A DNA stretch of 64,000 nt from Belliella calami. GTDB lineage: Bacteria; Bacteroidota; Bacteroidia; Cytophagales; Cyclobacteriaceae. Position numbers and translations under genes: made by a program. This document shows positions 1-9,116 of this stretch, one piece after another. How positions within the stretch are numbered: the stretch's first letter is position 1; every line of letters begins with the position of its first letter. The stretch is from the NCBI RefSeq assembly GCF_022549695.1, contig NZ_JAKZGS010000003.1:124001-188000 (forward strand), given 5' to 3'. The notes below the pieces were generated by a model, which made no database searches, was not told where the DNA came from, and worked only from the letters and a program-made list of their open reading frames with translations.

Positions 1-2
1 AA

Positions 3-2867
3 AGTAAGCCTTTTGATTTACAAGGATTGACGGAAGATTTTTTGAAAGCTATATATGTCCAAAGGTTTGAGGTAAACCAGGGTTCATTGGTAGTTGACAA
101 TAAGATTAGGGTAAGGCAGGATAGCATGTCTTTTGGAAACATCAGTTTTGTTTTGGAGAAATTTGCCTTGGATGATTTTACCAACAAAGGAGATCGAAAA
201 GGATTCTTTTTGGCGGAAGAACTCCAATTGGAGTTGACAGATTATGCGCTAAAACTGGCTGATAATTTGCATGTTTTTAAGGCCGACAGGTTGTTTTTGG
301 ATACCAAAACTTCTAGAGTCCAAATTGATGGTTTTTCCTTAAAACCTTTCTCGCCAGATCAAATTCAGGTTTCTTTAGATAGATATGATAAAAATACAAT
401 ATTGGATATTTCGGTGCCTCATTTTTTGGCTACTGGCGTGGATATTTCAGAAGCCATTTTCAATGATAAACTCAAAATAGATCAAATCCGTGTTCCTTCA
501 CCTAAGATCAATGTCTATAGCTACAGAAGTAAAGATGATGATGAGGAGGATGAAAAAGTGGAAAAAGAAGAGATTCTTGATTTGCTTAGAAATTATTTTA
601 GTGAAGTTTCCGTCGATTCGCTCATCTTGATCAAAGGAAGTCTAAATTATGAAAACTATGTGAGAGACAGGATGCGGACATTTGCAGAAGATAATGTCAG
701 CATAGCCATTAAGAATTTCCACATTCATAAGGATACCAAACCCGAAGATTTTAGACTGCTTTATTCTGAAGAGGTGGATTTGAGGTTGAACAATTACGTA
801 TTTAGCATCGCGGATGGGAAATACAATATCATCGCAGATAGAATAAATTTCAATACTTCTAGAGAAGAAATTGTTACGACAAATGTCCGGCTAACACCAA
901 GTAATTCTACGGACTTTAAGACACAGGTTTCTGCAATTATCCCGTCACTTTCATTCACAGGAGTAGATCTGGAAGCATTCCTTTTCGACAACAGCCTTAG
1001 TTTGAACAAAGTGAAATTTTCGGGCTCCTCGGTAAATGTTTTGGTCAATCGTGACTTGGATGATGACGACAATTCTCAGACTGCAAAAAGCAGGGAGAGG
1101 ACTTTGCCAAAAACAATCAATACCATAAATATCGATACAGTATCTGCTGAAAATGCAAATTTCAGTCTTTCTTTTCAAGAGGAGGGGAGCAGAAGAGAAT
1201 TAGTGAATACAGGGATCAACCTTTCTGTATATGATTTCCTGCTAGATTCAGCAATTTTGGCAAAAGGTGATATTTCAGGTTTCTTTGGTGGATTGGCTCT
1301 TGATGTCGATGAGTTTTGGTTGACTCTGTCTGACAGTATCCATAAAGTGACATTTTCTAAAGTAGAGTTAGATACAAGGTATGAGGGTGTTTTGTTGAAT
1401 AACCTGAGGGTGATTCCCAATACTTTGTCTGGAAACCCGGGCTCTCCTGTGTTTTCTGGCCATATTCCCACAGCTTTGATCAAAACATCCGCTTTAGCGG
1501 ATATCCAAATGAAAAAAGACCTTTGGATCAGTGAATTGAGATTGTTTAGACCGGACATTGAGATTTTTTTGGATGATGTAGATGTGAAAGACCAAGAAAA
1601 AGAATTGAAAGAAGATGTAGAATCAGTGCTGGAAACCATCAGGATCGATGAATTCGAAATTGTGGATGGCAATGTGGCTATTTTCAATAAGGATACCTCC
1701 AAAGACCCAAGGCATTTCAATAACCTGAATATCACATTGGATAAGATGCATCTAAATCTAGATGATTTAGAGAATTTTGATAAATCAGATATCTTAAAAA
1801 AGGAATTTGAAGTTAGTATTCCAAATTATAAATTTTATACAAAGGACTGTTTGAACGTAATAAATATCGGCTTAGCTACTGTTAGAAACGATTTGATTTC
1901 TCTTCAAAATGTCACTATGAAACCTAGAATTGGGCGCTTTGCTTATGCTAGGCAAGTGGGGAAAGAAACTGACATTGTAGAAATTTTTATTCCTGAAGTC
2001 TTGGTGCACAATCCAAATCTGGAGTTGCTGATAGATCATCAAGAGCTTCAGGCCACTTTGTTGGAAGTTTTAGATCTGGATGCAGTTATTTACAGAGACA
2101 AAAGATTTCCTGCTCCAGAAGGTGTGTACAAGTTCATGCCTCAAGAGCTCATGAAACAAGTTGGGTTTGTAGCTCAATTGGATACCCTTGATTTGAAAAA
2201 TGGAATAATAAAGTATGTGGAATTCCCTAAAAATGGGCTGGTACCAGGGAAAATCCATTTTGCAGAGCTTTATGCTACCATATTCCCTTTCCACTTGGGT
2301 AAGGATCAAGAAAACTATCAAGTGGAACAGGCTACACTTCTCGCATCTGCAAAACTTAATGGGGAAGCCGCACTCAACCTTCAAGGCGAAATGTCCTTTG
2401 TTGCACCTTACCCAATGACACTCAATGTGCAAATCGGTGAGTTTGACCTTCGATCGATCAATTCCATTCTAATCCCAAATGCATTTGCCCAGATTAGGGA
2501 AGGGACAGTCAAAAGTGGTCATTGGAACTTTACAGCGGATAATAAAGAGGCTGTAGGAAGTATGCTTTTTCTTTACAATGACCTCAAGCTTGACCTATTG
2601 GATGAAAGGACATTGGAAAAAGGTCTTGGAAGAAAGAAAATTTTAACCTTTGTCTTAAATGTGTTTGCTGTGCGAAGTAACAATCCCCGCAAATTCCCAA
2701 GGAACACAGTAAGAGGGTCAATCTACGAACCAAGGAATACCGAGAAATTTATATTCAATTATTGGTGGACTACCACTATTTCTGGCTTGAAGGGAAGTGT
2801 AGGCCTCGGGCAATCAAAACCACCAAAAAAACTTCCCATCTTGAAGAGGAAAGAGGATGAAAAATAA
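3..2867 (+). CDS. AsmA/DUF748-like giant envelope protein, 5' end outside window
   Basis: The frame is open back to the first base of the window, so the gene begins upstream; an internal TTG at 27 is unlikely to be the real start. About 955 residues are visible. They are made of repeated beta-rich segments of the type 'I.IDTVSAENANF', 'VDSLILIKGSLNYEN' and 'IDEFEIVDGNVAIF', each followed by acidic linkers. The C-terminal part (about residues 800-945 from base 27) has the AsmA-type 'GTVKSGHWNFTADN' repeat and a basic tail. AsmA-like proteins are long envelope-spanning or inner-membrane-anchored proteins implicated in outer-membrane lipid homeostasis. The N-terminal membrane anchor expected for the family would lie outside the window. 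The AsmA/DUF748 assignment rests on architecture and is moderately sure. The gene ends 83 bp before the convergent mnmD. Confidence 0.6.
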   Translation, partial: SKPFDLQGLTEDFLKAIYVQRFEVNQGSLVVDNKIRVRQDSMSFGNISFVLEKFALDDFTNKGDRKGFFLAEELQLELTDYALKLADNLHVFKADRLFLDTKTSRVQIDGFSLKPFSPDQIQVSLDRYDKNTILDISVPHFLATGVDISEAIFNDKLKIDQIRVPSPKINVYSYRSKDDDEEDEKVEKEEILDLLRNYFSEVSVDSLILIKGSLNYENYVRDRMRTFAEDNVSIAIKNFHIHKDTKPEDFRLLYSEEVDLRLNNYVFSIADGKYNIIADRINFNTSREEIVTTNVRLTPSNSTDFKTQVSAIIPSLSFTGVDLEAFLFDNSLSLNKVKFSGSSVNVLVNRDLDDDDNSQTAKSRERTLPKTINTINIDTVSAENANFSLSFQEEGSRRELVNTGINLSVYDFLLDSAILAKGDISGFFGGLALDVDEFWLTLSDSIHKVTFSKVELDTRYEGVLLNNLRVIPNTLSGNPGSPVFSGHIPTALIKTSALADIQMKKDLWISELRLFRPDIEIFLDDVDVKDQEKELKEDVESVLETIRIDEFEIVDGNVAIFNKDTSKDPRHFNNLNITLDKMHLNLDDLENFDKSDILKKEFEVSIPNYKFYTKDCLNVINIGLATVRNDLISLQNVTMKPRIGRFAYARQVGKETDIVEIFIPEVLVHNPNLELLIDHQELQATLLEVLDLDAVIYRDKRFPAPEGVYKFMPQELMKQVGFVAQLDTLDLKNGIIKYVEFPKNGLVPGKIHFAELYATIFPFHLGKDQENYQVEQATLLASAKLNGEAALNLQGEMSFVAPYPMTLNVQIGEFDLRSINSILIPNAFAQIREGTVKSGHWNFTADNKEAVGSMLFLYNDLKLDLLDERTLEKGLGRKKILTFVLNVFAVRSNNPRKFPRNTVRGSIYEPRNTEKFIFNYWWTTTISGLKGSVGLGQSKPPKKLPILKRKEDEK

Positions 2868-2950
2868 CGCGAAATTAGTTAGTTTTTAAAGAGGGTTTTT
2901 TATTCTCATTTGACTAATAATCAATTTGTAGCGTGATTCTTAAAAGCGAC

Positions 2951-3640
2951 TTAGAAATTCTTCTTTATTGCTCTAGTCATTTCTTTTTTTCCTGGAGGGC
3001 CAGGTAGCGTTTCCACTGTCAATCCTAACTCTTGCAAGTCTCTTTTGAGCTGTCCTTTTGCAGAGTAAGTCATAAATAGCCCTTCAGGGTTCATGAAATC
3101 AACCACCTTTGAAAGAATTTCTTTTGTCCAAAGCTCTGGCTGCTTGCTTGGTGCAAAAGCATCATAAAAGACGATGTCCGAAGGGTACAATTGTGCTTCC
3201 TCCAATGTGACAATATCTTTTTTCATGTTGAAATATTCAGTAACTACTCCTCCTTCATTCCAAGGCTCTTTGTGTAGAATTTGGAAAAATGGTTCGTAAT
3301 GCATGATCGTTTCATCGATCTTGGTATAATTCAATTGCGAATAAATTGCTTCTTCCAAAGGAAATGGCTCGATGCTATGGTAGAGTACCGGGATTTTGTT
3401 TTGCTCTGCCCACACCAAAGTGAGCCAGGCGTTCAATCCTGTGCCAAAACCTACCTCAAAAATGCGGATTGGTTGAATGCCTTGATTTCTCGTAAACCAT
3501 GTTTCCAATCCATAAAGCATAAATACATGTACAGACTCCCTATATGCACCATGAAAAGAATGGTATGATTCGTTGAGTTCAGGAAGAAACAAAGAATGAG
3601 ATCCGTCCTCTGTGGTGATTATCTTAACTTCTCTTGACAT
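2951..3640 (-). CDS. mnmD: tRNA 5-aminomethyl-2-thiouridine methyltransferase, stand-alone MnmD
   Basis: SAM-dependent methyltransferase matching the N-terminal (DUF752) domain of MnmC. It methylates the nm5U34 modification in the wobble position of certain tRNAs. The SAM-binding motif FEVGFGTGLNAWL is at residues 61-73. The family signature YDAFAPSKQPELW is at about 159-171 and GPPGKKEMTRA lies near the C-terminus. At 229 aa it matches the single-domain form; the FAD-dependent MnmC oxidase domain is absent, as is usual outside proteobacteria. The start lies 2 bp after the ispF stop, so the two genes are almost certainly one transcript. The exact tRNA substrate is inferred from the family. 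Confidence 0.87.
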   Translation of the reverse strand: MSREVKIITTEDGSHSLFLPELNESYHSFHGAYRESVHVFMLYGLETWFTRNQGIQPIRIFEVGFGTGLNAWLTLVWAEQNKIPVLYHSIEPFPLEEAIYSQLNYTKIDETIMHYEPFFQILHKEPWNEGGVVTEYFNMKKDIVTLEEAQLYPSDIVFYDAFAPSKQPELWTKEILSKVVDFMNPEGLFMTYSAKGQLKRDLQELGLTVETLPGPPGKKEMTRAIKKNF

Positions 3641-3642
3641 AA

Positions 3643-4125
3643 CTACTTTTTTTCAATTAATACGGCACAATAAGCTGAAACACCCTCTTGTCTGCCTACA
3701 AAACCTAATTTCTCAGTTGTGGTTGCTTTGATTGAAATATCTTCTTCATCGATTCCCATGACTTCGGCAAGGCATTTTTTCATTTCAGGAATATGCGGAT
3801 TGATCTTTGGGAGCTGAAGGCAGATAGTAGAATCAACATTGCCGACCTGATAGCCTTTGTCACGTAGGAGAAGCATTACATCTTTGAGAAGTATTTTGCT
3901 GTCAATTCCTTTGTACTGTGGGTCAGTATCGGAGAAATGAAAGCCAATATCTCGCATATTTGCAGCACCTAACAGGGCATCGCAGATCACGTGGATCAAT
4001 ACATCCGCATCAGAATGGCCAACAGCGCCTTTTTCGAAAGGAATTTGTATTCCTCCCAACCAAAAATCATATCCTTCTTTCAGTTGATGGACATCATAAC
4101 CAAAACCTACTCTAATTTTTCCCAT
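3643..4125 (-). CDS. ispF: 2-C-methyl-D-erythritol 2,4-cyclodiphosphate synthase
   Basis: Fifth step of the MEP isoprenoid pathway: CDP-ME 2-phosphate is cyclised to ME-cPP with release of CMP. The 160 aa length is typical. The zinc ligands are visible as GYDVHQL (D11, H13) and the HSDADVLIH segment (H45). The conserved KATTTEKLGFVGR segment close to the C-terminus binds the cytidine part. The gene is first of a two-gene minus-strand unit with mnmD. Isoprenoid supply links it functionally to uppS further along the window, but the two are not co-transcribed. Confidence 0.96.
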   Translation of the reverse strand: MGKIRVGFGYDVHQLKEGYDFWLGGIQIPFEKGAVGHSDADVLIHVICDALLGAANMRDIGFHFSDTDPQYKGIDSKILLKDVMLLLRDKGYQVGNVDSTICLQLPKINPHIPEMKKCLAEVMGIDEEDISIKATTTEKLGFVGRQEGVSAYCAVLIEKK

Positions 4126-4437
4126 TTTTTAAATAAAATAATTAATTCACGTGATTTTCTGGTGTTTCAAAATGACTTCTGTTTTCTCAAGGATTACAGA
4201 GGCGCAACGGTTGCAATGCAACTACCTGAAAACAGTTGACTCTTTTTTTATAATTACGAGCTCGCTTTTGAGCCAAGTCATTTCGATCCCGAAAGCATTC
4301 GGGAGAAGCCTGCCCCGTAGAATTTCGGGGAGAAATCTCCAACCGAAATTTAGATACTGTTCTTTTTCCTGCTTCTTTAGGCCTTACTTCCTAAGCCCCT
4401 TAATAACCTAATCAACTAATAACCAATTCCCAATACC
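4126..4437. repeat. Intergenic region with palindromic repeats
   Basis: A 312-bp gene-free gap between ispF (transcribed out of it) and the M16 peptidase stop. It carries a 24-base motif at 4227-4250 (tgaaaacagttgac followed by a T run) that matches 43887-43910 with two mismatches and, inverted, 19179-19199. It also holds a hairpin CCCGAA-AGCA-TTCGGG at 4288-4303 and a second one CCCCG...CGGGG at 4313-4330. Short open frames here have no family features and look like chance. Confidence 0.6.
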
Positions 4438-5682
4438 TTAACTTGAGGCCTTACTCTTATAATATAATACCGACGAATTTTCTTCTCTCAGAAGTGTATT
4501 CGCCCAATCCAAGATTTTCTCAGAAGGGATTTTGGTTTTTTTCTCGTACTCTATTTGGTTATAATCAGGATTACCCAAATGGGCATAATACGCCAAACTC
4601 ATCGCTCTATTCAGAAGTTGGATAGATTCATAGGTCTTCATGGCTTCTGCCTGATTTTTTACTTTGGATAGAATGCTGTCTGATATTGTGTTTTTCTTAA
4701 ACTCCTCTATAACTTCATCCAAAGCCAATTCAGCATCTTCGGCACTTTGTCCCTTTTCCATTTTTCCGGAAAATACCATCAATCCAGGATCCACCGTGCC
4801 AAGAACATACCCGCCCACAGATGCGAAAATGTCACCGTTTTTGACCAAAGCTTGCTCTAAAGTGGAGGATCTGCCAAACCCAAGGATATCAGTAATCAAA
4901 TCGGCTTCGAGATAGCCTTGATGCATTCTTCCTGGCACATGATACACTTTGTACAATGCGTCAGTCGGTACATCGGCTTCAATAAATTTTGTCTTTTTAT
5001 TGATCTGTGGCAATTCTTCGGTGATGGTTTTCTTTGGGATTTCTCCTGAAGGAATATCAGCAAACCATTTTTGCGAAAGTTGTTTCACTTGTTCAAGTGT
5101 GACATCTCCAGCCACCACCATGACAGCATTGTCTGGTCTGTAATGGGTGAAGTAGAATTCCTCTACATATTCCTTTTTATAATTTACAATATCTTCAATG
5201 TTTCTGCCGATTGTAGGCCATCTGTATGGATGTCTATCGTAAGCCATCTCTCGAATATGATGGAAAACATCCCCGTAAGGTTGATTCAGATATCTTTGCT
5301 TGAACTCTTCAATGACTACCTTTCTCTGCGTCTCTATCGTTTTTTCATTGAGACTCAAGTGCATCATCCTGTCAGACTCCAACCAAAAGGCCGTTTCTAA
5401 ATTGATAGCTGGGAGGGTGATGTAGTAATTTGTGATATCTGTATTGGTAAATGCATTGCAAGAGCCACCAACTTTCTCAAGCGCTGTATCGAATACTGGA
5501 ACATGCTTAGAACTGCCAAACATCAAATGCTCAAAATAATGCGCAAGCCCTGTTTTACCTTCGATTTCATTCCTTGAGCCAACTTTGTACAAAGTATTGA
5601 CCACGGCGATTTTGGTACTGTGATCCTCGTGGACTAGTACGTGTAAGCCATTGTCAAGTATGAATTGTTGGTAGTTAATCAT
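4438..5682 (-). CDS. M16 family (pitrilysin-type) zinc metallopeptidase
   Basis: Zinc-dependent endopeptidase of the insulinase/processing-peptidase superfamily. The inverted zinc motif HYFEH is at residues 48-52, and the third ligand Glu is in the VVIEEF segment near 126, at the expected spacing. A second, inactive half follows, with 'HYRPDNAVMVVAGDV' near residue 180. No signal peptide is visible, so a cytoplasmic or unassigned location is possible. Length 414 aa is normal for the short bacterial form. A TAnnTTTG box sits just upstream at 5697-5704 on the minus strand. The substrate is unknown. Confidence 0.9.
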   Translation of the reverse strand: MINYQQFILDNGLHVLVHEDHSTKIAVVNTLYKVGSRNEIEGKTGLAHYFEHLMFGSSKHVPVFDTALEKVGGSCNAFTNTDITNYYITLPAINLETAFWLESDRMMHLSLNEKTIETQRKVVIEEFKQRYLNQPYGDVFHHIREMAYDRHPYRWPTIGRNIEDIVNYKKEYVEEFYFTHYRPDNAVMVVAGDVTLEQVKQLSQKWFADIPSGEIPKKTITEELPQINKKTKFIEADVPTDALYKVYHVPGRMHQGYLEADLITDILGFGRSSTLEQALVKNGDIFASVGGYVLGTVDPGLMVFSGKMEKGQSAEDAELALDEVIEEFKKNTISDSILSKVKNQAEAMKTYESIQLLNRAMSLAYYAHLGNPDYNQIEYEKKTKIPSEKILDWANTLLREENSSVLYYKSKASS

Positions 5683-5696
5683 ATTATTGTTTTGGG

Positions 5697-5704
5697 CAAA
5701 GCTA
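5697..5704 (-). promoter_or_regulatory. Candidate -7 box for M16 peptidase
   Basis: Reads TAGCTTTG on the minus strand, a full match to the Bacteroidota TAnnTTTG -7 consensus, 15 bp before the start codon. A clear -33 element is not visible. Confidence 0.45.
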
Positions 5705-5738
5705 AGAAAATAAAGCTATTTGATTGAAGATTGTTCCA

Positions 5739-5942
5739 TCAAATCTTTTCCGCTTTATAACCTGATCTTTCCAGCGCTGCTGAAATCTCAATTTCAGTAG
5801 CTTCTCCTTCCACAGTTAGAATCCTATCCGGGTGGGTCAGATCTACTTTCCATACTGTTTTCCCCATTTTTTCCATTTCTGGAGTGATTGCAGCTACACA
5901 AGCTCCACATTTCACGTTAGTCTTAAATTGCTGTGTTTTCAT
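5739..5942 (-). CDS. Heavy-metal-associated (HMA) domain protein, probable copper chaperone
   Basis: A 67-aa single HMA domain with the metal-binding pair CGAC near residue 12 (family consensus GMxCxxC; here VKCGACV). The 'LTVEGEATEIEISAALERSGYKAEKI' half keeps the usual beta-alpha-beta end. It probably delivers Cu(I) to, or takes it from, the CopA ATPase encoded 105 bp upstream on the same strand. The intervening gap carries two hairpins, so the pair may not be expressed in a 1:1 ratio. Metal specificity is inferred from the neighbour. Confidence 0.8.
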   Translation of the reverse strand: MKTQQFKTNVKCGACVAAITPEMEKMGKTVWKVDLTHPDRILTVEGEATEIEISAALERSGYKAEKI

Positions 5943-5967
5943 GTGTTTAAAATTTGTTTTTCAGAGG

Positions 5968-6032
5968 TCACATGGTTGATAATCATCCCAGTGTGTGACG
6001 TTCTTCGTCATGCCTGTCTGCCCCAGGCAGGC
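5968..6032 (-). other. Two hairpins between copA and HMA gene
   Basis: GTCACA (5968-5973) pairs with TGTGAC (5994-5999). GCCTGTCTG (6012-6020) pairs with CAGGCAGGC (6024-6032) with one mismatch. No U-run follows on the minus strand, so a terminator is not supported. RNA processing or attenuation is possible. Confidence 0.4.
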
Positions 6033-6047
6033 TTGATTTCATATGTT

Positions 6048-8228
6048 TCATCTTTTTAGTCTCAAACTATTCATTACCACCGAAACCGATGAAAGTGCCA
6101 TCGCAGCCCCAGCTACCATTGGATTCAAAAGGAAACCAAACATAGGAAATAACACTCCCGCAGCTACAGGGATTCCAATGATATTATAAATAAATGCCCA
6201 AAATAGGTTTTGATGGATAATTTTAATGGATTTTTTGGTGAGATTTAATGCTTTTGGAATATCAATCAAATCTGAATGTACCAAAGTGATCTCCGCGATG
6301 TCCATAGCGATATCTGTCCCGTGACCTATTGCAATACTCAGGTCAGCAACACTCAAAGCCTCACTGTCATTTATTCCATCTCCCACCATCCCGACTTTTT
6401 TTCCTTGAGATTGGAGTTTTTTGATGTATTTCGATTTGTGTTCTGGAAGCATCTCTGCTTGATAATGTGCTACTCCTACTGCTTTGGCAACCATACTGGC
6501 AGTTTTTTCCTGATCTCCAGTGAGCATATGAACTTCGATATCCATTTTTTTCAAGATAGCAATTGCTTCTTTGGAAGTTTCCTTTATGAGATCTGCTATT
6601 TTAAAGAATCCGAGTATTTGGTTATTTTTGGAAGCAAAAACTACTATAAATCCTTCTTCCAGCGCATTTTGAGACTTTTTTTCAAGTTCAGGGTGGAGGA
6701 TTGTTTCTGAAGTTTTTATCCATTTTAAATTACCAACTTTATAGATTTGGTTCTCAGCTACTCCTTGTACACCATGTCCTGTCATACTTCTGAAATCCTG
6801 GATTGCCATTTCTTCTGCTGATAAATAATCTGCAATAGCATCCGCTAGCGGATGCTCACTTTTCTTTTCTAAGCTATAAATAACCTGCCTATCCAGCTTT
6901 GTGCAATTTCCCATTTCCACAAACTCAGAGACTTTAGGGCTTCCTTCCGTAATGGTGCCTGTCTTGTCAAGAATGATGGTGTCAATTTTAACTCCCTTTT
7001 CCAAGCTCTCCGCATCTTTGATCAAGATGCCCATCTCTGCACCTTTTCCCATTGCTGTGATGATTGCAGTTGGTGTTGCCAACCCCAAAGCACATGGGCA
7101 GGCAATGACAAATACTGTAATCATTGCCATCATTCCTCTCAGCCAAGCTTCTTCCACACCACTGAATCCCCAAACAACCATTGTAAGCAAGCCTATCAAT
7201 AAGACTGCAGGAACAAAAACCGACGCTACTTTATCTACCAGTTTCTGTACAGGTGCTTTAGATCCTTGTGCAGATTTGACTCGGTCTACAATTTGGGATA
7301 AAAGCGTGTTTTTGCTGATCTTTTCTACTTCAAATACAAAACTCCCCGCTTGGTTGATTGTACCCGCAAAGACTTGTGAATGCAAGGACTTCAAGATAGG
7401 TATGGGTTCTCCTGTCAGCATATTTTCATTTACATAGGATTCTCCTTCGATAATTTTTCCATCCAGAGGGATTTTTTGCCCAGGTTTGATCAATATCAAT
7501 TCGCCAAGCTGAACGTCGATAGTTTTTTTGGTAAGCTCTTCCCCATTTTTTAAAACAATAAGATCAGTCGGCTGCAATCCCATCAGTTTTTTCAAAGCCT
7601 CGCCTGTTCCTGCTTTAGCACCAGCTTCCAAGGTTTTTCCCAATAAAATAAAAAACAAAATCACTGCTGCGGCCTCAAAGTACACATGCGGATCAAGTCC
7701 CTTCACTTCTAGGAATGAAGGGAAAAATGTATTGAAGCTACTATACAAATAAGCAATTCCAGTACTGATTGCTACCAAAGAATCCATATTGGCGCTAAGA
7801 TTTTTGGTTTGATTCCATGCGCTTCTGAAAAATTGATTGCCAAAAACAAATAGAATTGGTGTTGTAAATGCCCACATAATGAAGTTTCCATATGGCAAAT
7901 TCATCCAAAACATTCCAATGATAAATACTGGCAAAGCTAAAAGCCCTGCATAGATTGTCTTGGCTTTGATTTTTTTGTAAGCGAGCCGCTGCTTTTCTTC
8001 TAATTCTTCTTGTTCAATATCGGCTATCAGCAGATCATATCCTGTTCCTTGGATTTGTTTTTGAAGTGCTTCCAAGGTTACTGTTTTCTCGTCCCATTCA
8101 ATGGTAGCAGCATGGTTGGCATAATTTACCGCTGCCAACTTAACCCCGGGTTGGGATTTTAGTGTGTTTTCCACAGAAATGGCACAAGCAGCACAACTCA
8201 TTCCATCTACAGGGATTTCCTTTTTCAT
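6048..8228 (-). CDS. copA: Copper-translocating P1B-type ATPase
   Basis: Heavy-metal P-type ATPase of 726 aa that exports Cu(I) across the inner membrane. It has one N-terminal HMA domain with GMSCAAC (C12, C15). The intramembrane CPC motif (IACPCALGLATPTA) is near residue 376. The phosphorylation site DKTGTITEG is near 420, the SEHPLADAI nucleotide motif near 460, and the hinge MVGDGINDSEAL near 615. Actuator motif MLTGEPIP is present. The CPC plus the P1B-1-type ending (NPMVAGAAMALSSVSVVMNSLRL) fit Cu(I) rather than Zn/Cd. A TACCTTTG -7 box precedes it. Confidence 0.94.
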   Translation of the reverse strand: MKKEIPVDGMSCAACAISVENTLKSQPGVKLAAVNYANHAATIEWDEKTVTLEALQKQIQGTGYDLLIADIEQEELEEKQRLAYKKIKAKTIYAGLLALPVFIIGMFWMNLPYGNFIMWAFTTPILFVFGNQFFRSAWNQTKNLSANMDSLVAISTGIAYLYSSFNTFFPSFLEVKGLDPHVYFEAAAVILFFILLGKTLEAGAKAGTGEALKKLMGLQPTDLIVLKNGEELTKKTIDVQLGELILIKPGQKIPLDGKIIEGESYVNENMLTGEPIPILKSLHSQVFAGTINQAGSFVFEVEKISKNTLLSQIVDRVKSAQGSKAPVQKLVDKVASVFVPAVLLIGLLTMVVWGFSGVEEAWLRGMMAMITVFVIACPCALGLATPTAIITAMGKGAEMGILIKDAESLEKGVKIDTIILDKTGTITEGSPKVSEFVEMGNCTKLDRQVIYSLEKKSEHPLADAIADYLSAEEMAIQDFRSMTGHGVQGVAENQIYKVGNLKWIKTSETILHPELEKKSQNALEEGFIVVFASKNNQILGFFKIADLIKETSKEAIAILKKMDIEVHMLTGDQEKTASMVAKAVGVAHYQAEMLPEHKSKYIKKLQSQGKKVGMVGDGINDSEALSVADLSIAIGHGTDIAMDIAEITLVHSDLIDIPKALNLTKKSIKIIHQNLFWAFIYNIIGIPVAAGVLFPMFGFLLNPMVAGAAMALSSVSVVMNSLRLKR

Positions 8229-8253
8229 ACCTTTTCCTATTCATTTATACCAG

Positions 8254-8261
8254 CAAAGGTA
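8254..8261 (-). promoter_or_regulatory. Candidate -7 box for copA
   Basis: TACCTTTG on the minus strand, an exact TAnnTTTG match 26 bp before the copA start. No recognisable copper-regulator operator was seen. Confidence 0.5.
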
Positions 8262-8439
8262 GAGCGTAAGACTTTGGTTGGCTTACAAAATTTTTGATAA
8301 AGGTTATGTAAGGTTAAAAAAACTAATATTTCATTTTATCTTTAATCATTTCCCTATTCCATTATTTTCTCCCTTTTCCCGAACCTCTTATATCTATATT
8401 TAGTTTTATAATTCAATAGCAATTTAATATCTTTAGAAC

Positions 8440-9105
8440 ATGCAGGCCTACGACTTTATAAATAATCTGATTCCGCCATTGAAAGTTACGGACAATGCCA
8501 AAAAAGCATTGGCTTGGATGGAAGAAATCCGTATCAATGTCTTGCCTGTAGTTGATGATGGAGAATTCAAAGGCTTGGTAACTGATGATTTGATTTATAC
8601 AGTCAATAACCCCAACCTAGAGATAGGGAAAATGGAAACCGAATCACTGGCTTGTTTTGTATACCAGGACAAACATATTTATGATGTATTGAGAGTTGCT
8701 TCCGAGCACCATTCTAATATGGTAGCAGTGTTGGATAGAGACCTGAGGTATTTGGGAGTGATCACGATGGAGGACGCAATTGCGGCATTCACCGATAGTC
8801 TTTCCATTCAGGCACAAGGAGCCGTTGTGGTACTTTCGATGTTTATGACCGATTATAGCATGTATGAAATTTCTCGCGTGATCGAATCGGAAAATGCCAA
8901 GATTTTATCCAGTTTTATTACAGTTGACCCTTTGGATGATAGCAAGATTAAAGTGACTCTAAAACTCGATAAAGTCGAATTGAGACATATCAAAGCTACA
9001 TTAGAAAGATTTGGCTACAGAATTATCGATCATTATCAGGAAGAAAATGAACCTGATAGAGAGCAAGATCGTATTGGAAATCTATTAAGATTTTTGGACA
9101 TTTAA
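8440..9105 (+). CDS. CBS-domain-pair protein
   Basis: A 221-aa soluble protein with two CBS repeats (about residues 1-65 and 70-130), shown by 'INVLPVVDDGEFKGLVTDD' and 'HSNMVAVLDRDLRYLGVIT'. The remaining 80 residues have an ACT-like alternation (VVVLSMFMTDYSMYEISRVI, then 'DSKIKVTLKLDKVELRHI'). CBS pairs bind adenine nucleotides and act as energy or ligand sensors; no catalytic domain is attached. It lies 11 bp before nadK on the same strand, a pairing I recall as common in Cytophagales, so a link with NAD(P) or ATP state is plausible but inferred. Confidence 0.78.
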   Translation: MQAYDFINNLIPPLKVTDNAKKALAWMEEIRINVLPVVDDGEFKGLVTDDLIYTVNNPNLEIGKMETESLACFVYQDKHIYDVLRVASEHHSNMVAVLDRDLRYLGVITMEDAIAAFTDSLSIQAQGAVVVLSMFMTDYSMYEISRVIESENAKILSSFITVDPLDDSKIKVTLKLDKVELRHIKATLERFGYRIIDHYQEENEPDREQDRIGNLLRFLDI

Positions 9106-9116
9106 ACCAACCATAA

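Noticed and set aside
6276-6710. 144-codon plus-strand frame
   Set aside because: Entirely antisense to copA, whose motifs are complete.
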